From Mycteria americana (taxonomy: Eukaryota; Chordata; Aves; Ciconiiformes; Ciconiidae), in contig NC_134365.1 of the NCBI RefSeq assembly GCF_035582795.1, positions 77,915,635 to 77,979,634 on the forward strand: a DNA stretch of 64,000 nt. Direction: 5' to 3'. How positions within the stretch are numbered: the first letter of the stretch is position 1; the number at the start of each line of letters is the position of its first letter. Below the pieces are notes generated by a model. That model worked only from the letters and a program-made list of their open reading frames with translations. It was not told the DNA's origin and made no database searches. Positions 25,811 to 37,017 of the stretch are shown piece by piece. The translations under genes were made by a program, and so were the position numbers.

Positions 25811-26739
25811 TGTGGTGGGTTGACCTAGGCTGGCTGCCAAATGCTCACGCAGCTGCTCTCTCACTCCTTCTCCTCAACAGGACAGGGGGAGAAAATAAGA
25901 TGGGTTGAGATAAAGACAGGGAAATCACTCATCAGTTACCATCACAGACAAAACAGACTCAATCTGCAGAAAATTAATTTAATTTACTGCCAATCAAAAA
26001 TATAATAGGATGGTGTGAAACAAAGACAAAGAACCTAAAACACCTTCCCCCCACCCTCTCCTTCTTCCCAGGCTCAACTTCTCTCCTTCATTCCCAACTC
26101 TTCTACTTTCTCCCCTCAAGCACTGCAGGGGGAGGGGGAACAGGGGTTGCAGCCACTCCATAAGAGTTCCTCTCTGCCATTCCTTCCTCCCCATGCTGTT
26201 CTCCTGCTTCAGTGTGGGTCCTTCCCACAGGCTACCGTCCTTCATGAACTGCTCCAGCATGGGCTCTCCACAGGCTGCAGCTTCCTTCAGGGCATGCCCA
26301 CCTGCTCTGATGTGGGGTCCTCTGTGGGCTGCAGTATGGATATCTGCTCCACTGTGGTCTGCTCCATGCACTGCAGGGGAATACCTGCTTCAACGTGGTC
26401 TCCTCCAGGGGCTGCAGGGAAAACTCTGCTCCAGCGCCTCAAGCACCACCTCCTCCTCCTCCTCCCCCCCTCCTTTTTCTCAGACACTGGTATCTGCAGG
26501 ACAATGTCTCACACTTCCTTCTTTCCACTCACCCCTCTCTCTCTCACACAGCTGTGCTGTATTTTTACCCTTTCACAGATGCACCACAGCTGATGGGCTC
26601 ACCTGTGCCCTGCAGTGGGTCTGTTGGAGCTGGCTGGAAACAGCTGTGTCTGGCACAGGGCAGCCCCTGCCCTCTTCTCACAGAGGCTGCCCCTGCAGCC
26701 CCCCACTACCAACACCTTGACACCTGCACCCAATACACA
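25811..26739 (-). mobile_element. Endogenous retroviral LTR, minus orientation
   Basis: Plus-strand reading begins TGTGGTGGGTTGACCTAGGC and continues through blocks that I recognise from a common avian ERV LTR. These include 'gggttgagataaagacagg', 'tttactgccaatcaaa', a 'caccttccccccaccc' stretch and repeated 'ctgctcca...tggg' units. The block 'gggttgagataaagacag' is shared with the minus-oriented LTR fragment at 55875-56122, which sets the orientation. A (CTC)n-rich stretch lies near 26449. The distal end, about 26739 in 'caatacaca', is a guess; I could not find a convincing target duplication. The open frames inside are by-products of the low-complexity repeats. Confidence 0.75.
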
Positions 26740-28100
26740 GGGCAAGTCACCCTGAGATCCAAATGGTGGGTGAAGCAGAAGCTTCCTGGAAAGTCACTGT
26801 TACCTCCCACCTCACAACTCTTCCTGGAGCTCCCTATCTCTGACGCATGTAGCATCTTCACCAGTGTTTGTTAGCCATAGGAAAAATTCTGGTGTGAAAA
26901 TCACAGACTATCCACTGTAAAGATGGTGTCTTCTCATTGCCTTCCTTTTCTTATCTCCCTAACTCCAATTATGAAATCCTTAATTAATATATTCTCAGTC
27001 TGCAATTGCTACTTTTCCCTATTCTCTTTCCACAGCTTGAGGGGGAAAGGCTGATTCTAGAAATATCAACTACGTAGAGCCAGATTTTGCCCTATTCAGA
27101 GGATGACCAAAGTAGTTTTCTCCTCACTTCATACAGTCCAGGGAAAACAGTAGTAGCACTTGCTTTATGGGAAATGCAAAACAGAAGCAAATAAACATGA
27201 AAGCTCTCTCTAGAAATACGAACAATCACTTAGTTACCATATCCTCTCCTGCATGTAAGCTGTCTCTGCGTGATACACTAAGGCAGAGCTTTCTGGATTC
27301 CAGCATGTGTGTTTTTCACACGGACAAACCACCTCCAAGGGCCCTGCCCCTTAAAAGGTCTAAAGTTATTCAAGTGGCTGAGCATGTTCACTTCTTCCTG
27401 TGTTTATCCTGGAGGTATGTTTCCAGCTGTACCTTGGAAGGTGGTACAGCTGGAAACGTACCTCCAACTGGATCAGGCAGGGACCTGGCACCACTCTAAT
27501 CTGTGGTGATAGCCTTCTTGCTACAGCAGATGATGGCTTTTCAGCAAATATAGAAAATTCCACTCCAAGATTCGATTCTGATGAGTAATGCAAAACACTG
27601 AGATAACCTACAGGATGCGCATGTTATTTTGCAAAGAGAATTTTTTCTATTCTGAGCTCCGGGACTGTGTAATGTTGTGTCCCAAAGCTTGAAATTCCCC
27701 AAAGTTAAAGCAAACCTGTAACGCATCAATAACGAAGTTCAATAGCACACGGGCTGCCTCCTATACTGCCTTGCACTTCCTCAGTGTGGAGCAGGTCATT
27801 CTGATTATCAGGACATGCTCTAAGTTGGGCTACAGTGACAGACTACTGGCCCATAAAGGTCCTGAACTATAACGCCTCTCTGTTTCAGGTACTTCAGAGA
27901 AAAGGTGAAAGAACTCCTGGTAAACAGAACTGTGGAATAAACCACACATAAACCAGATTCTTCTTTATCAGGAGCAGTTAGGGATGGATTCCCTCCTAAG
28001 ATCATTTCTTTTCTCCCCCTGAAAGTAACAGCGGAGGATTTCGACAGCCACACTAACTTTTCTTCAGTCCAAACCTGCAGCCCTCACCCTGACAGAGCAC
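26740..28100 (-). other. EFCAB6: EFCAB6 intron near the promoter
   Basis: Sequence between the LTR and the CpG island. No coding exon was recognised. The striking element is the hairpin at 27410-27466, listed separately. Confidence 0.6.
27410..27466. repeat. Near-perfect inverted repeat, 24-bp arms, 9-nt loop
   Basis: The left arm 27410-27433 (TGGAGGTATGTTTCCAGC then TGTACC) is the reverse complement of the right arm 27443-27466 (GGTACAGCTGGAAACG then TACCTCCA), except for one T/C difference near the middle. The two arms are separated by only 9 nt (27434-27442). Transcribed on either strand it would give a 57-nt hairpin with a single wobble or mismatch. It lies in the probable first EFCAB6 intron about 1 kb from the promoter. 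It resembles neither a known repeat terminus nor an LTR edge that I recognise. Confidence 0.95.
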
Positions 28101-28242
28101 AGACGCAACCTTCCCTCCGCCCTTGCGGCGAGCCCCTGTGTCAGCAGGGTCCCTGACGCCAACCTCCAGAGCAGTCCGGAGCAAGCAAGCCACACAGCGC
28201 TTCTGCCTTGGTTCAGGCTGCACTTATTATTAGACGACAGAA

Positions 28243-28268
28243 AATTAAAGTGATTAATTAAAGTGATT
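28243..28268. repeat. 13-bp tandem duplication
   Basis: AATTAAAGTGATT occurs twice head to tail (28243-28255 and 28256-28268). It forms an AT-rich insert at the edge of the CpG island, unlike the GC-rich sequence around it. No function is evident. Confidence 0.9.
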
Positions 28269-28515
28269 AAAGCCCTCACGTAGGAAGGCAGGTGATCCGC
28301 TGGCCGGCCCCTGGTGGAGAGGGGGGGGCCGGGGGCCGGTCGCCCTGACGAACAGAGCCCGGACACAGGGCCTTCCTGCCACCGTTCCAGGCCCCGCTCG
28401 GCGTTGCGGCGGTGCAACGCAGCCGTTGCGCCCCGGCCGGACTCCGTTACTCCCGGCCACGTCCCTGCACTGAGCTGCGGTAGGCTCCGGGTCTACCCCA
28501 GCCCCGCGTCGTTAC

Positions 28516-28657
28516 CTGCGGCCCGGGGCGGGGACGCGGGGCCCGCCGGTGCCGGCACCGTTCCGCGCCGCTTCGAGGTCTCCCCGTTGCCGGGACGCTG
28601 TTGCCGTAGTAACAACGGCTTTCGCGTCTGATTGGGTAGAGGCGCCGCCGTTCGCAT
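28516..28657 (-). CDS. EFCAB6: Candidate first coding exon of EFCAB6
   Basis: On the minus strand an ATG at 28655-28657 opens a frame (MRTAAPLPNQTRKPLLLRQQ, then Arg-Pro-Gly-Asn-Gly and onward) of 47 codons plus one base. It ends at a good donor, CAG/GTAACG, just below 28516. The single leftover G joins the CT that begins exon 19379-19599 to make an Ala codon and continues in its reading frame. About 53 residues would then precede the Val-Pro-Asp-Pro-Thr-Leu motif, close to the roughly 46 in human. Human and candidate N-termini show only loose similarity (basic, Pro/Ser/Arg-rich, a shared Thr-Arg-Lys). An in-frame ATG further upstream exists at 28835-28837. The exon could be non-coding, with the true start elsewhere in the intron. 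Confidence 0.42.
28600..28613. promoter_or_regulatory. RFX X-box motif
   Basis: GTTGCCGTAGTAAC fits the X-box consensus GTNRCC-(0-3 N)-RGYAAC exactly, with a 2-nt spacer. X-boxes bind RFX-family factors that drive ciliary and sperm-flagellum genes, which suits a testis-enriched gene such as EFCAB6. A related half-site (CATGGCAAC, complement GTTGCCATG) lies at 28655-28663. Binding itself is inferred. Confidence 0.65.
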
Positions 28658-28684
28658 GGCAACAGTGAGGCCGTTTCCTATTGG
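28630..28684 (-). promoter_or_regulatory. Two inverted CCAAT boxes
   Basis: ATTGG occurs at 28631-28635 (within GATTGGGTAG) and again at 28680-28684 (within CTATTGGGTG). Both read as CCAAT on the minus strand. This spacing and context are typical of NF-Y sites in TATA-less CpG-island promoters and fit minus-strand transcription starting at or below about 28600. If so, the ATG at 28657 would be upstream of the start site, which weakens the coding-exon call. Confidence 0.55.
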
Positions 28685-29045
28685 GTGCGGGGTTGGGGCC
28701 GTGGTGAGGCTCGCCCTGCACTGCTCAGGCCTTCTCCTGAGGGGACCGGGCCGGCGCGGGCCGGTACTGCGGGTTGGAGGCGGGCCAGACGCCGTCCATA
28801 AGCGGGTAATGGGAGTCGCCGAGCCGCGTTGTGGCATCCCCCAGAGCCCCAGCAGCCGTTACACTTAGGGGCGGCGGGCCAGTGATGGTCCGGGGCTCAC
28901 CGCAGCCCTCGGGAGGAGTCTGGGCCCAGGGCCTGGGCCTAGAAACGCCCTGGAGAGCCCCACGTAGGGAACCGGGCATCACCCCCAGGCGCGGCTCTGG
29001 TGGCCGTGGTGTGCCCGCTGGCCGGGCGCAGAACTGAGGAGCAGC

Positions 29046-31591
29046 CGAGGGGGTGTTAGTTCCTGCTTGCCCCAGTTGGTGTATGAGTGCCTTTGGTTTA
29101 AGATTTCATTGGGTATTTCAGTGAGAAATTTGGCTCCTTAAGGTTTGATTCAGTATAAAATATATACTTTTTCATGGTGTGGTGACCCATGTAAAGTATT
29201 GGTAGGGTGTTTTCTGTCTTGATTTAAGCCCTTTCAATTCCAAAAGGACTGCATAAATTATTGCAGTCTGACATGAGAAAAGAGACCTTATTCTATGGCC
29301 TTCCCTAAGCTTTGGTGTATTTTCTTTAATGAATGAGATTTGTTGAACACTGTATTGTAGCTGTTGTCTGGAAAAAATACAGTCTCTTGCAGAGTCCAGA
29401 CACTCTGGCCACCCAGCACCAATTAACTGATAACGCTTTCTATTTTCAAAAGTCCATGAACAAGTTCAGTGTTTCAGTAGTTCTTGACGTAGACTAATGC
29501 CCTGCAGGGCACATCGAAGCTTTGATTCCCACAAATATTTGTGCATGTAACTTAACTTTAATGCGGTCTTTCTGAATTCAGTGGTAGTGCTCATTTAGAA
29601 GCAATAACTTGAGCAGAAGTGTGTAAGATTGCAGGAATGTAATGGCTGTACATAGCATCATAGTTATTGATAGCAAAATAGAATAGTTTTGACATTTTTT
29701 CTTCGTTTCAAAGACTTCATGTAAACTGCTCCAGATTACTGAGTAAAAAAGTGACCAAATGATCCATACTTGCATGGTTAAAACCAAATGTTTACAGCTT
29801 GAATTGGCCCATATAATATTTTTGTTCATATTCCTTTTTCATCCTGTTTAGAATACACAGGCTTACATAGATCTTTAATAGTAAAAACAAAGTCAGAACT
29901 AGTTTTAGTCTCTAATCTCACTGGGATTTACTGAGGGAAGAATGAACATTTCCAAAATGGTCTGGCTATGAAGACAGACCGATCTCTAAGCATGTGTGGC
30001 TGAAGCAGGGTGGTTAAAGAACTGAACTGGAAACCCACTGTGGGTCTTCCTCTCTGGGTTTAAATCCTACCAACTGTGGAGTGGTGGCAGTCCCAGGAAC
30101 TGAAAGCCTCCTGCAGCGTTTCCAGGATTATCTGTTTCAGTTGGTTAGAACTGCCTTTTTGGGAGGGTTTGCGGCACCAGAAACAATTGAGGTGCAGAAG
30201 CAAACAAGAGTGGTACACGAATAACCTGGGAAAAGTTAAAATCTGAAGTGGTGCAAGTGTTGAGTAGGGAATATTCATCATCACCTTTGTTTCCTCTGGT
30301 AAATTTTTATATATTTATTAAGCCCCAACCATTTGATTATGTGATGTATGGGCAAAAATAAAATACTGTCTTTCCACTGGAGCTTGAAATCTAAACATTT
30401 TCTTTGGTTCTTGTTTTGTTCTAATTGGTTCGCGTCTGCTCAGTTCTTAGAGCTGTCACATATTTTATGGGTGACTCTTTTCCAAAGCCATAAGAAAGCA
30501 GATGTAAGGCCTGCGAGGGCTGAAGTCTTAGCACACTGTTACACCAGCTGTGTTACTGTTATCTGCGTGTGAGGATTAAATTGTCATCTTATGTTCAGTG
30601 CTGGCAAAAGCTGAGTATGTGACAGAGATGGTGACAGTGGATTTAACGTCTGGGTGGCAGTTACTTTGAATATCACTCGTACCACACATATCAGGCGAGT
30701 CGGCATATTAGTGGTTGTGATTGGGATTGGTCTGAGCAGTCAGCTGCCATTACGTTACTGTTCTTTCTGCATCTTGCATGCTGTCACACACCATGTCTTA
30801 CTGCAGCACTCCCTCCTACAAAACAATATTCCTTCCAAAAGTGGGTTTTAGTTAATTCACTCCATGTGGCAGTGTGGATCTGTCTCCCCTTCTTGCTGGA
30901 GGACACGATTCCATCTTCATAGACCATCTTTCACAGGTGACACCCAGTCCGTATGTGAAACAGACTGTTCCCAAGTAGAGACTGCATTTGGCCGACTGCA
31001 GAGCTCTTTCAGAAGAGCTCTGACAAGGACTTGGGAGATCACCTCCAAGCCAGGGCAGCACCCGAGGACATGCTTTGGCTCCTTGCAGCTGCAGTTCACA
31101 AATCAGCCTATTATCTGAAACACCATCCATATCAGTTTAAGTTAATATGTCAGCCTGTAAATTACAGCAGCTGAGGAGCCAGCACACATTTGCTTCTGCT
31201 GTCTCTCCTCCATGGTGGCCATTTCTGGCAGAGAGGCAGAGTGGACAGCTGGAGGTGGTAGCTTCTAAAACTACTCTAGCGTGCATTGCCAGGGCTTGTC
31301 ATCTGTACACAGTGAGAACTCCAGCAAAAGTTGTTGCGTGGCTTTACAATTTTAATCATTGACGAGGTGGCAAAACCCAGAAAAATTATACTGGCACAGC
31401 ACAGCTTACCAAAGAAACCTCATTTAGGTTCTTGCATTAGGAGGGAGTACAAAGCCTTCTCCTTTATTTGATTGGTGTAAACAGCTTCACTGTTTCTAAA
31501 ACCAGTCTATGATAAGGAGTCCTACACTGCTAATAGTAATTCCCACACATTGGGGTTCCTAAAGTACAGAAAATTGCCCTGCATTCTCTGT
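29046..31591. other. Intergenic spacer, EFCAB6 promoter side
   Basis: Between the CpG island and the CR1 element. Open frames are short on both strands and have no recognisable domain. No RNA gene or clear exon was seen. Confidence 0.6.
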
Positions 31592-32572
31592 ACTGGTCCG
31601 TACTGGAACCAGTGCTGTTCAATATTTTCATCAATAACATTGACAGCGAGATCGAGTGCACCCTCAGCAAGTTTGCAGACGACACCAAGCTGAGTGGTGC
31701 AGTTGACACACCAGAAGGATGGGATATCATCCAGAGGGACCTGGACAAGCTGGAGAAGGGGGCCTGTGTGAACCTCATGAGGTTCAACAAGGCCAAGTGC
31801 AGGGTCCTACACCTGGGTCGGGGCAATCCTCAGTTTCAATACAGGCTGGGGGATGATGTGATCGAGAGCAGCCCTGCGGAAAAGGACTTGGGGGTACTGA
31901 TGGACAAAAAGCTGGACATGAGCCAACAATGTGCGCTCGCAGCCCAGAAGGCCAACCGTAACCTGGGCTGCATCAAAAGAAGCGTGGCCAGCAGGTCGAG
32001 GGAGGTGATTCTGCCCCTCTGCTCTGCTCTGGTGAGACCCCACCTGGAGTACTGTGTCCAGCTGTGGAGCCCTCAGCACAGGAAAGACATGGACCTGTTG
32101 GAGCGGGTCCAGAGGAGGGCCATGAAAATGATCTGAGAGCTGGAGCACGTCTCCTACAAGGACAGGCTGAGAGAGGTGGGGTTGTTCAGCCTGGAGAAGA
32201 GAAGGCTGCGGGGAGACCTTATAGCAGCCTTCCAGTACTTAAAGCGGGCCTATAGGAAAGACAGGAACAGACTTTTTAGCAGGGCCTGTAGTGACAGGAC
32301 AAGGAGCAATGGTTTTAAACTAAGGGAGGGCAGATTTAGACTGGATTTAAGAAAGAAATTTTTTACAATGAGGGTGGTGAAGCACTGGAACAGGTTGCCC
32401 AGAGAGGCAGTGGAGGCCCCATCCCTGCAAACATTCAAGGTCAGGTTGGATGGGGTTCTGGGCAACCTGATCTAGTTGAAGATGACCCTGCTCTTGCAGG
32501 GGGGTTGGACTAGATGACCTTTAAAGGTCCCTTCCAATCCAGAGCATTCTATGATTCTATGATTCTATGATT
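31592..32572 (+). mobile_element. 5'-truncated CR1 LINE
   Basis: About 980 bp of a chicken-repeat-1 (CR1) non-LTR retrotransposon, carrying the C-terminal half of the reverse transcriptase reading frame and the 3' UTR. It ends in three copies of ATTCTATG (32546-32569), the 8-bp repeat that marks avian CR1. The reading frame from 31612 shows the catalytic motif Phe-Ala-Asp-Asp in [10 protein letters not shown]. It continues in one frame to 32475 except for a single TGA at 32134-32136. The 5' end of the element, including the endonuclease, is missing, as usual for LINE insertions made by target-primed reverse transcription. It lies in the spacer between EFCAB6 and SULT4A1. Confidence 0.97.
31612..32475 (+). 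pseudogene. CR1 reverse transcriptase remnant with one stop
   Basis: An 864-nt frame encoding the end of the reverse transcriptase palm/thumb and the C-terminal region of CR1 ORF2. The palm motif Phe-Ala-Asp-Asp lies about 20 residues from the start. Later conserved blocks include [16 protein letters not shown] and [18 protein letters not shown]. One in-frame TGA (32134-32136) follows Met-Ile, where CR1 relatives usually have Arg, consistent with a single C-to-T change at a CpG. The N-terminal part of the enzyme is absent, so it cannot support retrotransposition. Confidence 0.95.
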
Positions 32573-35460
32573 TTACAGTTTTTGTAAACTTTTCTGGCAT
32601 TCATTTTTAAAGACCACACACCTCAGACGTTTTCAGGATACTGGATGTTACATGCACCCATGTATGATTCAAGCCTGAGATCTGGAAAAAGGCGTTGTTC
32701 CAGTCTGCCTGCAGAATTTGCCACCGCTCTCCCATCTTTTAGAGGGGTGATTTATATGCAGATAGACCAAGACAGAGTGGCATTAGTGTTGTTGACTTCC
32801 TTGCCACTCCCTGAAGATAGAACAGCAGTTTTTACTGGAGCATGACTCCGCACTTGAGGTCTAAACCTTATTATGCTGAAATCTGGGTAAGTTTTATTTT
32901 TAAATGGTGTTCCTTTTTGCAGACTCCCTTTCCATTGCCAGAGTGAAGCTGATTATTGGTTGCAATTATTTCTGTTCTATCTGTGTGATATACACCATGA
33001 CAGGTAGCAGAAACTTATCTGCATACGTTTTATAGTTCAAACACTAGAGGACACCAGTCTGCAGATCCTGTAGTAAAGAAATCAAATAGATTATGTAGTG
33101 AGCACACCGGCAGCTGAGAAGGATGCAGTGAGATTAGATATCACCATGTCTGTACTGTGGTCTTCCCATGAGTGTGGTCACTAGATCTGGGATTTTTTTG
33201 TTAATATTATTTGATTCAGCTGAACCTCTGTTTAGCCTTTTTCTTTTGACTGGAGAGTCAAATGCTGTTCCTTAATCCTCCCTCTAAACCTTTGTTGGTA
33301 GCTACTGAGTGGCGTTATTTATAGCCCAGGCAAGACTGAATGGCTTATAATAATGGTGAGTCAAGCCTATAAATCTTTATAATTATTGCCAGAACTATTG
33401 GTGCCATGTTGTGTTGTGATGCTTATACAAAAGTGCTGAGAATCTTTAATGGTTACTCATTAGCTTTCTTGTCTTTCCTCTTTACTGCCCAACTTCACTG
33501 CAATGAACACTTAAACCTTTTATATACAAAACCTTGCAAAAATTTCGTATCTAGATTAGTTCCTCCTCAGTTCCTTCACGTTAACGCTTTGGAGGGCCCT
33601 TACTGAGGCAAGCCACTTCATGTTGCTGGCACGTGAGGCACCCCGCCGACTGAAGCTGCAGGGGCGGATAGCCAGGAGCTGCAGCGCTGCTCAGCACAGC
33701 TCTGGGGCTTTCTGGGGGCCTTATGGCTAAGGCCTTTCAAGTACTGCTTGATGTGCACCTGCTTCGTGATGGACTGATCCAGTGAGGTGGTGTATTTGGT
33801 ATATCCATGAAGGTATACGGCCAATGGTTTGAACTAACATTGAGGGTACTCAGTGCTTTACAGGAAACGGGGTTGCCTGTTGGTGATCTGAAATACCATT
33901 GCAATGAAGCCATCCAAATCCTCCCCGTGTCTTGCATATTTGTATCGCTAAATGGGCTACCAGCTGCATAACTATGATAAATCTTGCTAGCATGCTAACT
34001 TTGCAGCAGTTACCTCAGCAGAAGCAGCTTACCGAATTTGAATGCTGAGGGAAGAAAAAGATCATTCTCTTGGTTTTTTGGTGTTTTTGTTCTTCATTTG
34101 CAGTGCATTTGTATCAACGAGGCATTCTCTCCAGGGACAATTTGGGGCACTTGGCCAAGGGGTGTCTGTGTTTTGAGAGAGTCATGGTGACATTTGGCTG
34201 AGTCCTGAAAGTTCAAGTTGTCAAAATAGGAAGGAGCTTATTACCTACAGATTTTAACAGAAAGACTTAAATGCTTTCAAGGACCAGAGATCCAAAGGTA
34301 GAATTTCAGCATGGCTTATATGGGAATGAGCTTTGACCAGACTTTTGACTCCTGGATGAATTTCACCTAATAGCACAGAAGGCAACGGAGTCAAGGGGTA
34401 GGAAAGAATAGCTCTGAGGACAGTCTTTCTGATCCTAGAAAAGATTCCTGCCACACAGCAGCTTTGTTTAAAACAAGGAGCACCAGCATAGTGCTAGGTG
34501 CACAACAGATTGTCACAGAGGCTATTACTCTCTACAGTAAGGAAATGATTTTTTGGCCAAACTAGCTGTTCCTCCTCCAGCCTGGTAGCTGGTGGCCCTC
34601 TGCACAGACTGTTTGGCAATGGCACGTGTATACACCTGGTTGTTAAAAATGCGTCCTTAGAACATTTTTGGCTTTGGGGGGTGGTTATCTTGTGTAGCAA
34701 AGGAGACAGGCTTGCCTGGGAATGGGAGTAGGATTCCCTGGTGTCTTCAGAAATGCGAGAAGCCTTGTAGGCAGCCGGTAAGGATGTATTGCTCATACGT
34801 CCTCGGGATTAAGTGACTTAAGTAGATTTTTGGTGCCAATTAAATTTTCTTCTGACTCTAATCTCCAGGAACTGTGGGGAGATTTTGTCTTCCTCTGTAG
34901 CAAGAAGGAATTCTCCTACTCCTGTCTTCTTGCAGCTTGTTGTAGTTTGTGGGTTTTGGTCTCCTGTATGACAGAGACTAGTAGGACTCCTCAGCATGGA
35001 GTTGCCCAAGAGGTGTAAGATAAAAGCGTGTAAAATCTTGTGTGGATTAAACAGTGACTGTGTATCACCTGTCATAGCGCAAGAACAAAGGAACACCAAA
35101 TTACACTATCTGGTAGCAGTCTCTAAGCCAACGAGTCCTTTTTCATACAGTGTGCATTTAGATGAAGAACCGATTGCCATGGGATGCTGTCAATACCAGC
35201 ATGAGGGGAAGAAAACGCTGTGGAGGGCTATTAAATACAACGATGCTCAGAGAGTCCTGTGCTCTCTATTGTACTCTTGCACAGGCATTCCTTATGGGCT
35301 GCTGTCAGAGAGCGGATTGGGTCAGATGGTGGTTTGAGTTGATGCCATCTTTCTCTGGTTCTTCTGTCTTAAAGTTAGGAGGTGTGGTAGGGGAGAGGCT
35401 CTCTGGCTTGTACTAAGACTACCTGGCCGGAGTAGGTCGTCTAGAAAATGAGCAAACCAC
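32573..35460. other. Intergenic spacer, SULT4A1 side
   Basis: Between the CR1 element and the SULT4A1 3' end. Several open frames of 60-110 codons on both strands (for example 34494-34796 minus and 34996-35337 plus) look like chance frames: no domain, no splice context, and overlapping frames on the opposite strand. No repeat was recognised. Confidence 0.6.
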
Positions 35461-35464
35461 AATG

Positions 35465-37017
35465 CATGGAACACATCTTTTATTCAATAAGCAAGCAAGC
35501 ACAGAAGTATAATGTGTAGTGCTTAATATTCATACAGTACTAAAAATATAAAAATAGAAATAAAATTTCACTGAAAGCATTTTCACTCACAAATATACAA
35601 GGAAAAGTGCTGTCAAGCCACATCATGCTACACCACTTGCCAGTTGCTGAACTGACAGTTAGTTTCCCAACAGAACTGAAACACTAAAAATCTGCTAGTC
35701 CTTTCTCACGGCTTTTGGTGAGCTGAATATTTGACTAGCAAAAATGGGCCTCCTGCAGCTGCGAACCTAAAAAGCATAGATGTCATTACCTAACGGAACA
35801 ATAAAATAATCCTGGAGTTTTATAGTGATAGTAGCCTGCTTCAGGCTGATTGTGTACCTGTCGTAGAGAATAAAAAAAAGATACAGAAATAAACTTGAAT
35901 CCTGATTATAATCCAGACCAGTCATAGCTAACAGTTACTGAAACTGTATTCTGCATGAATATTTGTGCAATACTCCCACCTGGTGGCGTATTTTTAAACT
36001 CTCTTCCTTCAGTGCTGCTGCTTCCTCTGCCTGTATATTCATCTTCCACTTAGGTCTGGAGTCCAGTAGCACAAACCGTAAACAGTGCTGAGTGCCCTTA
36101 ACTTTTAGTGGAACTAGAGGATATCCAGCACCTTATCTTCTCTTACTGCATCTAATGGGTGGAATTGACATCTACTCAGGAAAGTGATATGGGTCAGAGA
36201 CTGATTCCTCAAGAAAGACCCTGCACCAGATGCCTTGCTTTTAAGCCTCATTTTGAGGGACTGAATTAGAGTTGGGGGCTTAAGACGCTTCTGTTTGCTG
36301 ACCTCCAGCATGGAGCTGAACTTCATCCATCAGGAAGACAGCTGTGTGCTGTCATCGATGAAAGCATGAGTGGGTTTTGGGATTAGGGTGACAATCACAG
36401 CTGTATTTCATAACAAGGCCTGTCTTGCAGAGTATGCCAGTGCACAGAACCTACTCAAGTTATACAGATAAGGGTGTGCAGAACCTAATGTGAACCCCAC
36501 TTTGATCAGTTACTATTTTGGAATGGGATTTATTTATACTTGATATACCTGCTATAAAAATAAATGTGACAATTAACCCCTGAGATCATTCTAGCATACA
36601 GTTTTGGCCTGTTACTTGTTTCCCTCTGAAATAATTTTTTATTTGGTTTACGGACATTTATTTAGGTTCTAGTGAAAAGCTTTTATAAAACACATTAAAT
36701 AATCAATGTGGGGCTGAAAAGGTGTACATTCTAGTTGCATATATGATACATACCTTATACGTATATAATACATTCCATAACAGCTGAATATTCTAGTATT
36801 GTCTAGGAAGTTCTTGCATGTAGACAAAGGATTAAAATACTAGAAGATAAACAGCTGTTTAGGATCAAAGATAACTGTATCTGATATGGTTTACTTAGAT
36901 TGTTTTTCTTTCTTTAAATCTTGTTACACATAATAGCTACAGTAGTTTGTCCAGCAGGTAATAAATGAATGCATAAAGCACTTCTAGCTATATTTGGATA
37001 TCATATGCATGCATTTT
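35465..37017 (-). other. SULT4A1: SULT4A1 3' UTR (predicted)
   Basis: The region follows the SULT4A1 stop codon on the minus strand. Poly(A) signals AATAAA on this strand occur at about 36655, at 36529-36534 and at 35479-35484. The last is followed by GT-rich sequence and gives a 3' UTR of about 1.5 kb, in line with the long 3' UTR of the mammalian transcript. Use of the nearer signals would give shorter forms. The exact cleavage site is inferred. Confidence 0.55.

Larger units (their letters stand above)
28100..29045 (-). promoter_or_regulatory. EFCAB6: CpG island, likely EFCAB6 promoter
   Basis: Base composition changes sharply from AT-rich flanks to GC- and CpG-rich sequence, densest at about 28310-29000. 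It is the only such island in the window. It sits upstream of the first EFCAB6 exons on the minus strand and contains two inverted CCAAT boxes, a full X-box and a CAG/GTAACG donor. No convincing protein-coding gene was seen on the plus strand leading away from it. A divergent non-coding transcript remains possible, since such islands are often bidirectional. Confidence 0.8.

Noticed and set aside
26147..26874. Three long overlapping plus-strand frames of 148-175 codons
   Set aside because: They lie inside the LTR and reflect its Cys/Ser/Pro-biased CTG and CTC repeats, with no domain and frames open on both strands.
27316..27320. CACGG as a possible target duplication matching CACGG just before the LTR at 25811
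   Set aside because: It would imply a 1.5-kb LTR ending in sequence that looks unique. A 5-bp match within that distance is expected by chance.
28314..29037. Several overlapping GC-rich frames on both strands
   Set aside because: CpG-island sequence is stop-poor, so long frames are expected. Only the one ending at the phase-compatible donor is kept, as a candidate.
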